This document shows positions 1 to 8,971 of a DNA stretch of 64,000 nt, in pieces. The notes beneath the pieces are model-generated. The model was given only the letters and a program-made list of their open reading frames with translations, was not told where the DNA came from and did no database searches. This stretch comes from Sedimentitalea todarodis. Its GTDB lineage: Bacteria > Pseudomonadota > Alphaproteobacteria > Rhodobacterales > Rhodobacteraceae. Location: assembly GCF_032595355.1 (NCBI RefSeq), contig NZ_JASMWN010000020.1, forward strand, positions 47,083-111,082. Reading direction: 5' to 3'. How positions within the stretch are numbered: position 1 is the first letter of the stretch; each line of letters opens with the position of its first letter. The position numbers were made by a program, and so were the translations under genes.

Positions 1-749
1 GCGATGTGGAACCGTTGGGAATTGCCGATTTCGGCACCCGCCGCCGCCATTCCTTCCTTTGGCAGGATTGGTGCGTGCAGGCGATGTTGGAAGGTTTGGG
101 CAAGAAATTCACCGGCACCTCAAACTGCCTGATCGCCATGCGCCGCGAAGTCGAGGCAATCGGCACCAATGCCCATGAACTGCCGATGGTCTATGCCGCA
201 CTGGCCCAGGACGATGCGGCTTTGGCGCGCGCGCCCTACGAGGTGTTATCGGATTGGCATGAAGAGCACGAGGGCAATCTACGCATCATCCTGCCCGATA
301 CCTATGGCACGCAGGGGTTCCTGGACAACGCACCCGACTGGCTTGCCGGGTGGACCGGCATTCGGATCGACAGTGGCGATCCGGCCACCGCCGCCCGCAT
401 TGCAATCGATTGGTGGCAATCTCGCGGAGAGGACCCAAAACAGAAACGGGTGATCTTTTCCGATGGGCTGGATGTGGACAAGATCATCGAACTATCCCGC
501 CAGTTTGCCGGTGAAACCAACGTTTCATTCGGCTGGGGCACGTTGTTGACCAATGATTTTCGCGGGCTTGTTCCCGATGATGCGTTGGCCCCGTTTTCCC
601 TCGTCTGCAAGGCCGTTTCCGCCAATGGCCATCCGACGGTCAAGCTGTCGGACAATCCGGAAAAGGCAATGGGTCCTGCGGATGAGATCGACCGCTACAA
701 GCGTGTATTCGGAGTCGGGGATCAGCAGCGGCTCGAGGTGTTGGTCTAG
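1..749 (+). CDS. pncB: Nicotinate phosphoribosyltransferase, C-terminal part (partial)
   Basis: The reading frame is open at the left edge (GAT codon at 3-5 continues upstream), so only the last ~248 residues are present. The visible protein carries the family's FGTRRRHSF segment, followed by GTSN and a conserved ELPMVYAAL region. These fit the nicotinate phosphoribosyltransferase family, which condenses nicotinate with PRPP in the Preiss-Handler NAD salvage route in the cytoplasm. The DSGDP motif and the GWGTLLTND region near residues 120-190 fit the phosphoribosyl-binding barrel. The gene ends 99 bp before a convergent ABC transporter operon. The family is clear; the true start is outside the window. 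Confidence 0.93.
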   Translation, partial: DVEPLGIADFGTRRRHSFLWQDWCVQAMLEGLGKKFTGTSNCLIAMRREVEAIGTNAHELPMVYAALAQDDAALARAPYEVLSDWHEEHEGNLRIILPDTYGTQGFLDNAPDWLAGWTGIRIDSGDPATAARIAIDWWQSRGEDPKQKRVIFSDGLDVDKIIELSRQFAGETNVSFGWGTLLTNDFRGLVPDDALAPFSLVCKAVSANGHPTVKLSDNPEKAMGPADEIDRYKRVFGVGDQQRLEVLV

Positions 750-848
750 GGCTTCTGATCCGCAGAACACCAGAACAAGCCTCTCGCGCTGCTTCCGATT
801 TGCGCCGCCTGTGCGACAGTTGCCAGCCGGATCGGCAGCAAGCTGAAA

Positions 849-2465
849 TCAAATCTCTGAGTAGCCAGTCGCCTGCCCCCGGTCGAAGTCCGGCAACACC
901 GGCGCAGCCGCGATCAGTGACTTGGTATAGGGATGTTGCGGGTCAGAGAACACCGCTTCGGTCACGCCTTGCTCGACGATTCGACCGGCCTGCATGACCA
1001 GAACGCGGTCGGTGACGGTGCGCACCACACTCAGGTCATGGCTGATGAACAGGTAGGTCAGGTCGTATGCGGCGCAGAGTTCCGCGAGCAGATCGAGGAT
1101 CTGGGCGCGGACCGATACGTCAAGCGCACTCACCGCTTCGTCAAACAGGATCAACTCGGGCCGGATGATCAGGGCGCGGGCAATGGCGATGCGCTGACGC
1201 TGACCGCCGGAGAATTCGTGGATGTATTTTTCTGCGTCTTCCGGATGCAGGCCAACCGCCGTCAGCGCCTGGGCAATGGCATCGCGGCGCGCGGTGCCGC
1301 GCGGCGGGATGTCAAGCAGGTGGAACGGCTCGGTGATCAGGCGATCCACCCTGTGGCGTGGGTTGAACGAGCCGAACGGATCCTGAAACACGACCTGCAT
1401 CTTGCGCCTGACGGAAATGTTCGGAGCGTTTCCTGCAAAGACCGGCGCACCATTCAGCATAATCTGTCCCGCTTGCACCGGCTCCAGCCCCAGAATGGCC
1501 CGCGTCAGCGTCGACTTTCCGCAACCGCTCTCGCCTACCAGACCCAGGCGCTCGCCGCGGTTCAGGATAAAGCTGGCATCATCGACAGCGCGAAAATGGC
1601 CGGGATTGCCAAACAGCGTGGTGCGGGGCAAACGATAGTCCCGCACCACGTTCCTGACCTCCAACAGCGGCACCGGCGGCGGCGGCGCGGGCAGCGCGAC
1701 CTTGTGCGATGACGCATTGAACAACATCCGGGTATAGGGGTGCTGCATGTTTGCCAGCAGCTCACCCGTCGGCCCGGTTTCCACCACCTCGCCATGACGC
1801 ATCACCACGATCCGGTCGGCCATATCAGCGACCACGGCAAGGTCATGGGTGATCATCAAGAGCCCCATGCCGAAATCCGCAACCAGCGATTTCAACAGGT
1901 CCAGAATCTGCGCCTGTGTCGTCACATCCAGCGCCGTGGTCGGCTCATCCGCGATGAGCAGCCTGGGCCGCAGGGCGATCGCCATCGCGATCACCACGCG
2001 CTGCCGCTGGCCTCCGGACAGCTCGTGCGGATAGCGCGAAAGCGGGAACCGCTCCGCGGGCAATCCCACGCGATCAAGCATCTCGCGCGCGCGCTCCTTG
2101 GCGGCATCGGGCGACATCGCCTTGTGAACGAGGATGGTTTCCGCGACCTGATCACCGATGGTCTTGACCGGGTTCAGCGCGGTCATCGGCTCCTGAAACA
2201 CCATGCCAACCGCGCGACCGCGTATTGTGCACAACTCCGCTTCGGTACTGCTCAGGATTGCCCTGCCTTCAAGTCGGATGGTCCCGCTGGCGCGCGCGAG
2301 CGTCGGCAACAGCCCCATCACGGCCAGCGCCGTCATCGATTTTCCAGACCCGCTCTCACCGGTTACGGCAACGATCTCTCCCGGTTGGACGGTCAGCGAC
2401 ACGCCTCTGAGGATCTCGGTTCTGTGGATGGCCAGCGACAGGTTATCGATCTCAAGCAAACTCAT
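849..2465 (-). CDS. Peptide-type ABC transporter, double ATP-binding protein (DppD-DppF fusion type)
   Basis: This 538-residue protein has two complete ABC ATPase halves in tandem. The first has Walker A GESGSGKS, signature LSGGQRQR and Walker B LLIADEPTT. The second (from about residue 270) has GESGCGKS, FSGGQRQR and LILFDEAVS. Each half also has the oligopeptide-family C-terminal extension ending in QHPYT. Tandem fusions of this kind (YejF/GsiA type) energise import of peptides, opines or similar solutes together with two permeases and a periplasmic binding protein. The ATG overlaps the stop of the upstream permease by 4 nt (ATGA at 2462-2465), so translation is probably coupled. Substrate cannot be told from sequence. 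Confidence 0.93.
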   Translation of the reverse strand: MSLLEIDNLSLAIHRTEILRGVSLTVQPGEIVAVTGESGSGKSMTALAVMGLLPTLARASGTIRLEGRAILSSTEAELCTIRGRAVGMVFQEPMTALNPVKTIGDQVAETILVHKAMSPDAAKERAREMLDRVGLPAERFPLSRYPHELSGGQRQRVVIAMAIALRPRLLIADEPTTALDVTTQAQILDLLKSLVADFGMGLLMITHDLAVVADMADRIVVMRHGEVVETGPTGELLANMQHPYTRMLFNASSHKVALPAPPPPVPLLEVRNVVRDYRLPRTTLFGNPGHFRAVDDASFILNRGERLGLVGESGCGKSTLTRAILGLEPVQAGQIMLNGAPVFAGNAPNISVRRKMQVVFQDPFGSFNPRHRVDRLITEPFHLLDIPPRGTARRDAIAQALTAVGLHPEDAEKYIHEFSGGQRQRIAIARALIIRPELILFDEAVSALDVSVRAQILDLLAELCAAYDLTYLFISHDLSVVRTVTDRVLVMQAGRIVEQGVTEAVFSDPQHPYTKSLIAAAPVLPDFDRGQATGYSEI

Positions 2466-3277
2466 GCGCGGCTGATCCTCAAGCGGGGATCAAGATAATC
2501 GCGCAACCCGTCGCCCATGAGATTCAGGCCCAACACCGTGAGCACGATGGCAATGCCGGGTGCCAGCGCCAGGTGCGGCGCGATGCTGACCATGGTTTGC
2601 GCATCCGCCAGCATCCGCCCCCAACTGGGCGTCGGTGGCTGCGCACCCAGCCCGACATAGGACAGCCCGGCCTCGGCCAGAATACCAAGGCTGAACTGAA
2701 TCGTGCCCTGCACGATCAGCAGGTTGGTAACATTCTGCAGAATGTGTTCAATGGAGATGCGCGCTCCGGACTTGCCCGCGACACGAGCAGCCAGGATAAA
2801 ATCACGCTCCCAAAGAGACAGCGCAGCGCCCCGCGTGATCCGGGCGAAAACCGGGATGTTGAAAATCCCGATGGCGATGATCGCATTGACCGCACCCGCC
2901 CCGAACACCGCCGTGATCAGGATGGCGATGACGAGGCTCGGAAAGGCAAAAACGAGGTCATTGCCGCGCATGATGACCTCGTCCAGCCAGCTGCCCTTGC
3001 GCGCCGCAGCCGTGAGGCCCAGTGGCACACCGAGCAGCATGCCGATGCCGACCGCAACCAACGCCACGGCGATCGAGGTGCGGGCGCCGACCATGATCAT
3101 GCTGAAGATATCGCGACCGAAATGGTCCGTTCCGAGCCAGTGGGCCGCGTTCGGGACCTGCAGCTTGGCCGGGATGTTCATCGAAGCGTGACCATATGGG
3201 GTCCAGACAAAGGACACCAGTGCCATCAGCAAGACCAGCGAGGACAGGACCACGCCAAGGATCAGGTTCCGCGTCAT
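2462..3277 (-). CDS. ABC transporter permease (DppC/OppC type)
   Basis: This 271-residue integral membrane protein is rich in hydrophobic segments. It has the DppC-type hallmark in which the mature domain begins with an HWLGTDHFGRD motif (about residues 46-56) and later shows the EAA-loop-like ILAEAGLSYVGLG. It forms the inner-membrane channel with the DppB-type partner just upstream. Its ATG overlaps the stop of that partner by 4 nt and its own stop overlaps the ATPase start by 4 nt, so the three genes are tightly coupled. Length is normal for the family. Confidence 0.92.
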   Translation of the reverse strand: MTRNLILGVVLSSLVLLMALVSFVWTPYGHASMNIPAKLQVPNAAHWLGTDHFGRDIFSMIMVGARTSIAVALVAVGIGMLLGVPLGLTAAARKGSWLDEVIMRGNDLVFAFPSLVIAILITAVFGAGAVNAIIAIGIFNIPVFARITRGAALSLWERDFILAARVAGKSGARISIEHILQNVTNLLIVQGTIQFSLGILAEAGLSYVGLGAQPPTPSWGRMLADAQTMVSIAPHLALAPGIAIVLTVLGLNLMGDGLRDYLDPRLRISRA

Positions 3278-4221
3278 GTCCGCGCCCTTAGCCGGGGATC
3301 GACCAGCGCATAGGCGAGATCAACGAGGAAATTGACCATGATGACTGAAAACACGAGCAACATCACCACGCTTTCGACCACGATCAGGTCGCGGGAGCTG
3401 ATCGCCTGAAACACCAGCCGCCCCAGCCCCGGCAGATAGAACACCTGTTCAATGATGATCGCACCGGCCAGCAGGAACGAAAATTGCAATCCGATGATCG
3501 TCAGAACCGGGATCAAGGCATTGCGCACCCCGTGCCGCCACAGTGTTTGCCGCCGGCTCAGCCCCTTGGCGCGGGCGGTGCGCATGAAATCCTCTCCCAG
3601 GATATCCAGCAGCGACGAGCGCATCACCCGCGCAAGAATGGCCGCCTGTGGCAAGGCCAGTGAAATCGCCGGAAGCGTGAGAGAGTGCAGGCCCGCCCAG
3701 AGCCCCTTGTCCCAACCCACAAAGCCACCCGCGTTGAACCAGCGCAGGTTGATGGCAAAGACCAGTACCATCATCATCGCAAACCAGAAATTCGGAATCG
3801 CGACACCCAGCTGTGTCGCGCCCATCACCGCGACGTCACCGGGGCCGCCCCGACGCGCGGCGGCATAGATCCCCGCCGGAAACGCAATGAGCGTCGAGAT
3901 CGTCAGCGCATACAGCGCAAGCGGCAGGGAGACCCAGAGCCGGTCTGCGATCATATCCGCGACCGGCGTGCGGTAGGTATAGGAGGTGCCGAAATCTCCC
4001 CCGAGCATTCCACCGGCCCAGTTCAGGTACCGCGCCCATTTTGGGACATCGAGCCCGAGTTCACTGCGCAGCGCGGCAACCGTGTCCGGCTGGGCATTGA
4101 TCCCAAGCATGAAGCTGGCGGGATCACCTGGGGCGACCTCGATCACAAAGAATATGACCAGCGAGGCCACGGCCAGGCTGATCAGGAGCGACATCAGGCG
4201 TTTGAGTGTATAACGCAGCAT
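3274..4221 (-). CDS. ABC transporter permease (DppB/OppB type)
   Basis: This permease is about 315 residues. The N-terminus MLRYTLKRLMSLL leads into a first membrane helix with the typical APGDP motif in the following loop, and the C-terminal DPRLR tail is standard for DppB/OppB proteins. The ATG at 4221 matches the usual family N-terminus; a GTG three codons upstream (4230) is an alternative, and neither has a strong Shine-Dalgarno. It lies 100 bp downstream of the binding-protein gene, separated by an intercistronic hairpin, and overlaps the DppC-type gene by 4 nt. Confidence 0.92.
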   Translation of the reverse strand: MLRYTLKRLMSLLISLAVASLVIFFVIEVAPGDPASFMLGINAQPDTVAALRSELGLDVPKWARYLNWAGGMLGGDFGTSYTYRTPVADMIADRLWVSLPLALYALTISTLIAFPAGIYAAARRGGPGDVAVMGATQLGVAIPNFWFAMMMVLVFAINLRWFNAGGFVGWDKGLWAGLHSLTLPAISLALPQAAILARVMRSSLLDILGEDFMRTARAKGLSRRQTLWRHGVRNALIPVLTIIGLQFSFLLAGAIIIEQVFYLPGLGRLVFQAISSRDLIVVESVVMLLVFSVIMVNFLVDLAYALVDPRLRART

Positions 4222-4235
4222 TGCAGGCACGTTAT

Positions 4236-4262
4236 GCCGCTGAACCGACCGGGTCCAGCGGC
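4236..4262 (-). other. Intercistronic hairpin between binding-protein and permease genes
   Basis: A perfect 7-bp inverted repeat, GCCGCTG (4236-4242) and CAGCGGC (4256-4262), brackets a 13-nt loop in the 91-101 bp gap between the substrate-binding protein and the first permease. There is no T-run on either side. Such hairpins are known to protect the upstream message or cause partial termination, giving more binding protein than permease. That role is inferred from position. Confidence 0.5.
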
Positions 4263-4321
4263 AGATTCCTACAGGGCGTGTCTAGGGCCAGACAAGGCCA
4301 GCCGCAGAGGAAATCAGGTTG

Positions 4322-5803
4322 CTATTCTGCCCAGCGAACGGCGGTCAGATCCGTTGCCTGCGTTGGAGCGTTCAGCCACAGGCCCTGCACCCCGGTCCTT
4401 GCCACCGTAGGCCAAGCCAATTGAAACAGATATCCGTTGACGTAGTCTTCGGAGAGGATGGTTTGCGCCCGCTGTAGCATCTCGGTCCGTTTGGCTGCGT
4501 CCGTGGTGCGGTTCAACTCGGCCATCAGATCCTGAAAGGCCTTGTTATCATACTGGAAATAGTAATCCGGGCGGGCGTAGATCCCGATATCCATCGGTTC
4601 GGTGTGGCTGACAATGGTCAAGCCGAAATTCTTGCCGCGAAACACAGTCTCCAGCCACTGGGCCCATTCGACATTGATGATCTCGGCCTTGATCCCGACC
4701 TCGGCCAACTGCGCGGCAACAATCTCGCCTCCTCGCCGGGCATAGGACGGCGGCGGCAGGTGCAGCGTGGTTTCAAACCCGCCTGCAAGCCCCGCTTCGG
4801 CGAGCAGTGCCTTGGCCTTTTCCGGGTCGTAGGCAGAATTGCCGGTCAGGTCGACATAGGCAGGGTGGTGCGGTGCAAAATGCGTACCGATGGGCGTGCC
4901 CAGTCCGAACATCGCCCCATCAACAATCGCCTGACGGTCGATGGCATGGGCGAGCGCCTGGCGAACCAGTATGTTGTCAAACGGCGGCTGCTTGTTGTTG
5001 GTCGACAGGATCGTTTCCCCTTCGCTGGACCCAAAAACCACCTGAAACCTTGGATCAGCCTCAAATTGCGGCAGGTTTTCGGGCGCGGGAAAATTGGGGT
5101 ATGCGTCGACATCCTCGGCCATCACTGCGGCGAACGCAGCCGTCGGGTCGCTGATAAACTTGAACGTCGCAGTGTCGAGAACGGCTGGCGTGCCCCAATA
5201 CTCCGGATTCTTGGCAATCTCGATCTTGTCGCCCTGAACCCAGTCAACAAACTTGAACGCGCCGGTACCGATCGGGTTTGTCTTGATCGTCTCGATGCTC
5301 TCGGGCGCGACGATCACCGCGTCGCCCCAGGCCAGATTGAAGAGAAACAGACCATTGGGTTCGCTCAGCGTGATCTTGACGGTCAGCGGATCCACGACTT
5401 CGACGTCAGAAATCGCTTCGAACAAGGCCTTTTGTGCATTCACGCTGTCTTCGCCGCGGGCACGGTCGAGGCTGAATTTCACATCTTCAGCATCCATTGC
5501 CGTACCGTCGTGAAACGTTACCCCGTCCCTCAAGCGGAAGGTGTAGACCAGCCCATCGTCGGAAATCTCCCAGCTTTCGGCCAGCCCCGGCACGACCGAA
5601 CCATCCCCCATGAAGCGGGTCAGTCCCTCGAAGATGTTGGAATAGACCACCGAGTCGATGGCCCCCGCAGCGGCGCTGGTCGGGTCGAGATGAGGTGGTT
5701 CAAGTTGCAGCGCGACGGTCAGGTCGCTCTGCGCCTGCGCCGCGCCCAGCGACGCGGCAAGGGCCAAGGCGCTGGCAAAGGCCAGCCCGGAAATGGATTT
5801 CAT
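4322..5803 (-). CDS. ABC transporter periplasmic substrate-binding protein (family 5, peptide type)
   Basis: The protein is about 493 residues from the ATG at 5803, which has an AGGGAG Shine-Dalgarno 5-6 nt upstream. A Sec signal peptide (KSISG start, hydrophobic core, cleavage after AAQAQ) is followed by the SBP_bac_5 fold: LAESWEISDDGLVYTFRLR and the FHDGT segment are diagnostic. There is no lipobox cysteine, so it should be free in the periplasm. It is first in the transporter operon. The open frame continues about 70 codons upstream, but that stretch has neither ribosome site nor family similarity and is excluded. Confidence 0.94.
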   Translation of the reverse strand: MKSISGLAFASALALAASLGAAQAQSDLTVALQLEPPHLDPTSAAAGAIDSVVYSNIFEGLTRFMGDGSVVPGLAESWEISDDGLVYTFRLRDGVTFHDGTAMDAEDVKFSLDRARGEDSVNAQKALFEAISDVEVVDPLTVKITLSEPNGLFLFNLAWGDAVIVAPESIETIKTNPIGTGAFKFVDWVQGDKIEIAKNPEYWGTPAVLDTATFKFISDPTAAFAAVMAEDVDAYPNFPAPENLPQFEADPRFQVVFGSSEGETILSTNNKQPPFDNILVRQALAHAIDRQAIVDGAMFGLGTPIGTHFAPHHPAYVDLTGNSAYDPEKAKALLAEAGLAGGFETTLHLPPPSYARRGGEIVAAQLAEVGIKAEIINVEWAQWLETVFRGKNFGLTIVSHTEPMDIGIYARPDYYFQYDNKAFQDLMAELNRTTDAAKRTEMLQRAQTILSEDYVNGYLFQLAWPTVARTGVQGLWLNAPTQATDLTAVRWAE

Positions 5804-5921
5804 GTTAAACTCCCTGTCGGTGACGTGATGCCTTATGCGGCAACTCCGATGCCATACTGGCCGAGATTCAGGGTTATTCAAGCCCTTAGTGGGGACCGCC
5901 GGCGCGACATGTGAAAGACAA

Positions 5922-5942
5922 TGTCTCAATCGGATCGAGACA
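5922..5942 (-). terminator. Possible idi terminator hairpin
   Basis: TGTCTC (5922-5927) and GAGACA (5937-5942) form a 6-bp stem with a 9-nt loop just downstream of the idi stop. The following bases on the minus strand (TTGTCTTTC) are only moderately T-rich, so termination is uncertain. The remaining ~120 bp up to 5804 should hold the promoter of the ABC operon; I see no convincing -35/-10 pair. Confidence 0.35.
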
Positions 5943-5952
5943 CAGGCCGCCG

Positions 5953-6480
5953 CTATGCCAGGTGCGATCCGAAAATGGCCTCGGAGTGTTCGCTCAGGTA
6001 GATGCGCAGCCATGGCGTGAAACGGTCACCATGTGCGCTGACATCTTGCTGCAACGCTTCATAGCTGATCCAGCGTGTCTCCATCACCTCATCGGGATTG
6101 GGCGTCACCTCCAGATTGCCCGGCGCATGGGCCAAAAAAACGTCAACAACTTCATGCTCGATCAGGCCGCCGCCGACATCCGCGCGGTATTCGAGTGTTT
6201 GGCGGTACTCGGGTTCAAGACCGGTGATGCCCAGTTCCTGCTGCAAACGCCGAACAGCGCAGTCGCCTGCATCCTCGCCCCATTGCGGATGCGTGCAGCA
6301 GGTATTCGCCCAGAGCCCCGGCGTATGGTATTTTCCCAGCGCACGGCGCTGAATCAGAATGTCGTGCCTGCGGATCACGAAGACCGAAACGGCCATGTGC
6401 CGAATGCCTTCACGATGGGCTGCGAGCTTTTCGACGGGGGTCAGGACCCCGTCGACCCAGGCGGGGATCAGATCGTTCAT
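5953..6480 (-). CDS. idi: Isopentenyl-diphosphate delta-isomerase, type I
   Basis: This 175-residue Nudix-fold enzyme interconverts isopentenyl and dimethylallyl diphosphate, supplying isoprenoid precursors in the cytoplasm. The WANTCCTHP motif provides the catalytic Cys (Cys62, aligned with Cys67 of the E. coli enzyme), and the IEHEV motif (Glu108/Glu110) provides the catalytic glutamate and metal ligands. Length is close to the E. coli protein (about 180). It lies 74 bp downstream of the P1 peptidase gene on the same strand; the Shine-Dalgarno is weak. Type I rather than type II (flavin) is clear. Confidence 0.95.
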   Translation of the reverse strand: MNDLIPAWVDGVLTPVEKLAAHREGIRHMAVSVFVIRRHDILIQRRALGKYHTPGLWANTCCTHPQWGEDAGDCAVRRLQQELGITGLEPEYRQTLEYRADVGGGLIEHEVVDVFLAHAPGNLEVTPNPDEVMETRWISYEALQQDVSAHGDRFTPWLRIYLSEHSEAIFGSHLA

Positions 6481-6554
6481 GACGTAGCAAAATGTCCCTA
6501 GCGACAGGAAATCTGTAGGTAACGGTCTGTCCCAGCGCTGGCAAGCGCCATGCG

Positions 6555-7556
6555 CTAGGTTTCGCCATCACTCCAACAGGGCAACAGGTCGCCCGGTGCC
6601 GGACGCGCAAGATAGACGGCCCGCGCAACAGCGCGCGCGATACAGAGCGCAGCCGCATGACCGATGTCGCGAATGTCAGCGTCAGGCGTGTGCATCTGGC
6701 GGCTGTTGGTGGAGACAGCAAAGATCAGGTCTCCGTCATTGGGCATATGCGACGGAACGATGGCCCGGGCGAGACCGTCATGGGCGACCGTCGCAACCCG
6801 TTTGGCCTGTGCCTTAGTCAGACTGGCGTCGGTGGCAACGATCCCTATGGCCGTGTGGGCCAATTGCGCAAATGCACCGGCCTTGCGGCTTTCAAAGCTT
6901 CGGCCAAGTCCGCCGCGCGGATCCGGCCCAAGGCCGCCGAACTCGTCCCCCACTTCGAACGGGGCCGCCCAGAAATGCCGCTCTCCCGGCGTGGTAACGC
7001 TCCCGACCGGATTTGCGGCGATCAGGGCGCCGACCGTGACGCCGCTGTCCAATACCAGGGACGTCGACCCGAGACCGCCTTTGAGCATCCCGGTCAAGGC
7101 CCCCGTCCCGGCACCTACGTTTCCGATTTCAAAGTCGGCCCGTGCATTCTCCAATGCATGGCGCCCAAGCGCCGGATAGGGGTTTTCGCTCCAATCCTTG
7201 TCGCCCCCGTTCAGCAGATCAAATATGATGGCCGCAGGCACCAACGGTATCCGCAGATGCAACAGCGCAAACCCACGCCCCTGCTCGCGCAAGCCAGACA
7301 CGACCCCTGATGCAGCATCCAGCCCAAATGTCGAGCCGCCTGACAGGACGACCGCGTCGATCTGCGCAACAGATTTGTCCGGCTCCAGAAGATCCGTCTC
7401 GCGAGTGCCCGGCGCGCCGCCCATGACGCAATAGGAGCCGGTCAGTTGTTCCGGTCCAAGCAGGACGGTAGTACCGGATTTCAAGGACTCGTCCTGTGCA
7501 TTCCCAACCAGCAGGCCCGGCACATCGGTGATAAGATTGCGGGGACCGGGAATCAT
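6555..7556 (-). CDS. P1 family peptidase (DmpA/BapA-like aminopeptidase)
   Basis: This 333-residue protein belongs to the S58/P1 family of self-processing N-terminal nucleophile hydrolases (L-aminopeptidase D-Ala-esterase, beta-peptidyl aminopeptidases). The N-terminal ITDVPGLLVGNA, the GGSTFGLDAASGV segment and the later GALIAANPVGSV region are typical. In characterised members the precursor cleaves itself before a Ser or Thr in the C-terminal half; I do not assign that residue firmly here. A GAGGACACGCGC ribosome site precedes the ATG. There is no signal peptide, so it should be cytoplasmic. Natural substrate is unknown. Confidence 0.88.
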   Translation of the reverse strand: MIPGPRNLITDVPGLLVGNAQDESLKSGTTVLLGPEQLTGSYCVMGGAPGTRETDLLEPDKSVAQIDAVVLSGGSTFGLDAASGVVSGLREQGRGFALLHLRIPLVPAAIIFDLLNGGDKDWSENPYPALGRHALENARADFEIGNVGAGTGALTGMLKGGLGSTSLVLDSGVTVGALIAANPVGSVTTPGERHFWAAPFEVGDEFGGLGPDPRGGLGRSFESRKAGAFAQLAHTAIGIVATDASLTKAQAKRVATVAHDGLARAIVPSHMPNDGDLIFAVSTNSRQMHTPDADIRDIGHAAALCIARAVARAVYLARPAPGDLLPCWSDGET

Positions 7557-7618
7557 GCGCGTGTCCTCATCGGCGTGAAACTTGGGGCGGGCAGCCAGCC
7601 TTCACGAGACCTGCGGCC

Positions 7619-7641
7619 ATCTGACCGAAAACGGATCAGAT
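7619..7641 (-). terminator. Hairpin overlapping the SDR stop codon
   Basis: ATCTGA and TCAGAT arms with an inner CCG/CGG pair and an AAAA loop (one bulged A) cover the SDR stop codon region. No T-run follows on the minus strand, so it may be a weak terminator or an mRNA 3'-end stabiliser. Confidence 0.3.
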
Positions 7642-8382
7642 GCAACGCCCGCCATCCACTTCCATGACAACGCCGGTGATCATGCTCGCCTCGTCCGAGC
7701 ACAGGTAGCAGGCGGCGTTGCCCATGTCTTCCGGCTGCGAGAACCGGCCAAGGGGGATGGTCGACAGGAACCTGGCGCGCATCTCTGGCGTGTCTTCTCC
7801 CAGAAACGACTTGAGCAAGGGTGTTTCGCCCGCAACAGGGGCCAGCGCGTTGACGCGGATGCCTTCGGGGGCCAGCTCCACGGCCATGGTGCGGCTGGCC
7901 GTGATCACCCAGCCCTTGGACGCATTGTACCAGTTGAGCTTTGGGCGAGGCGACAGGCCCGCCGTCGAGGCAACGTTCAGAACTGCGCCCTGCCCCCGCG
8001 ACTTCATATGCGGTACCAACGCCCGCGCCGTCAGGTAAATCGACTTCATGTTGACCCGGTAGACCCGGTCAAAATCATCCTCGCTGACGTCTTCCATCGG
8101 CGTCGGCAAGTGGGTCACGCCGGCATTGTTCACGAGGATGTCGACCTGTCCCAGACGATCCAACGCGGTGGTGGCCATCGCATCGACCGACAGTCCATCG
8201 GCAACATCGACGGTTTGCGCGACGGCGCGTTCGCCGATTTCGGTTGCCAACGCGCTGGCGGCATCGCCGTTGATATCCGCGATCATCACCCGCGCACCTT
8301 CGGCGATGAACTTGCGCACGATACCGGCGCCAAAGCCGGATGCCCCACCTGTTACAATCGCAGTTTTCCCCTCAAGTCGCAT
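7636..8382 (-). CDS. SDR family NAD(P)-dependent oxidoreductase
   Basis: This 248-residue classical short-chain dehydrogenase/reductase has a TGGASGFGAG nucleotide-binding loop near residue 12, the NNAG motif near residue 90, and the catalytic Ser plus YNASK (Y-x-x-x-K) around residues 138-156. Its C-terminus, ITGVVMEVDGG, is the usual SDR substrate-cap end. This subfamily contains 3-oxoacyl-ACP reductase-like and glucose/sorbitol dehydrogenase-like enzymes, so the substrate is not assignable. A GGGGGGACACGG stretch precedes the ATG. It is a stand-alone gene on the leftward strand between the P1 peptidase and arfB. Confidence 0.9.
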   Translation of the reverse strand: MRLEGKTAIVTGGASGFGAGIVRKFIAEGARVMIADINGDAASALATEIGERAVAQTVDVADGLSVDAMATTALDRLGQVDILVNNAGVTHLPTPMEDVSEDDFDRVYRVNMKSIYLTARALVPHMKSRGQGAVLNVASTAGLSPRPKLNWYNASKGWVITASRTMAVELAPEGIRVNALAPVAGETPLLKSFLGEDTPEMRARFLSTIPLGRFSQPEDMGNAACYLCSDEASMITGVVMEVDGGRCI

Positions 8383-8449
8383 CCGTGTCCCCCCACGTCA
8401 TCTGTCAGCTTGACGGCACCGTAGCAGCAAGCCGCGCGCAATCACAATG

Positions 8450-8869
8450 TCACTCGTCCGGAACCGATCCGCGCAGGGCCTTGACCTCTCCGCGTGCCTT
8501 TTTTGCGTGCAGGCGGCGGCGCACGGATCCCTTGGTGGGTTTCGTCGCGATGCGGCGTTTCGGAGCGATCAGCGCCCGACGGATCAGGTCGGCAAGGCGA
8601 TCGTGGGCAATGTCGCGGTTGCGCGCCTGGCTGCGGGTTTCATCACATTGGATGATCAGCGCGCCCTCCTTGGTCCAGCGTCGCCCGGCCAGACGTTTCA
8701 ACCGGGATTTGACGGCTGGAGGCAGTGACGGCGACCGGGCTGCTTCGAATCGCAATTCGACGGCGGTCGCAACCTTGTTGACATTCTGCCCGCCCGGCCC
8801 CGAGGCCCGCATGAAACTCTCGGACAGTTCCCAGTCCTGAATGGTGATATCTTCGTTTATCCGCAACAT
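8450..8869 (-). CDS. arfB: Alternative ribosome-rescue factor / peptidyl-tRNA hydrolase ArfB
   Basis: The protein is about 139 residues from the ATG at 8869. It has the release-factor catalytic loop GPGGQNVNK (GGQ near residues 25-27), followed by a basic C-terminal tail rich in Arg/Lys (RRRLHAKKARGE). In ArfB/YaeJ/ICT1 this tail enters the empty mRNA channel so that the GGQ motif frees the peptide on ribosomes stalled without a stop codon. The open frame runs 15 codons further (8914), but that region overlaps the T-run of a terminator and adds non-homologous residues, so 8869 is preferred. Confidence 0.93.
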   Translation of the reverse strand: MLRINEDITIQDWELSESFMRASGPGGQNVNKVATAVELRFEAARSPSLPPAVKSRLKRLAGRRWTKEGALIIQCDETRSQARNRDIAHDRLADLIRRALIAPKRRIATKPTKGSVRRRLHAKKARGEVKALRGSVPDE

Positions 8870-8912
8870 AGCCCCTGCATACAGGCCCAGATCAAAATCA
8901 AAAACCGGAATC

Positions 8913-8943
8913 AAAAAGGGACGCCCGATTGCCCGGGCGCCCC
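8913..8943 (-). terminator. Rho-independent terminator of the yhhQ/small-ORF transcript
   Basis: On the minus strand a 10-bp stem with one mismatch (arms 8934-8943 and 8918-8927) is followed by TTTTT at 8917-8913. It lies just after the small ORF that ends at 8972 and before the arfB start at 8869, so it probably ends the leftward yhhQ transcript. Confidence 0.75.
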
Positions 8944-8971
8944 TTCGAAAGTCATTCGGAGGCAGGGTCGG

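Noticed and set aside
4604..5914. 436-residue plus-strand frame opposite the substrate-binding protein
   Set aside because: The minus frame has a signal peptide, ribosome site and SBP family motifs; the plus frame has none.
5804..6013. 70-codon N-terminal extension of the binding protein
   Set aside because: It would bury the signal peptide, overlaps idi and lacks a ribosome site.
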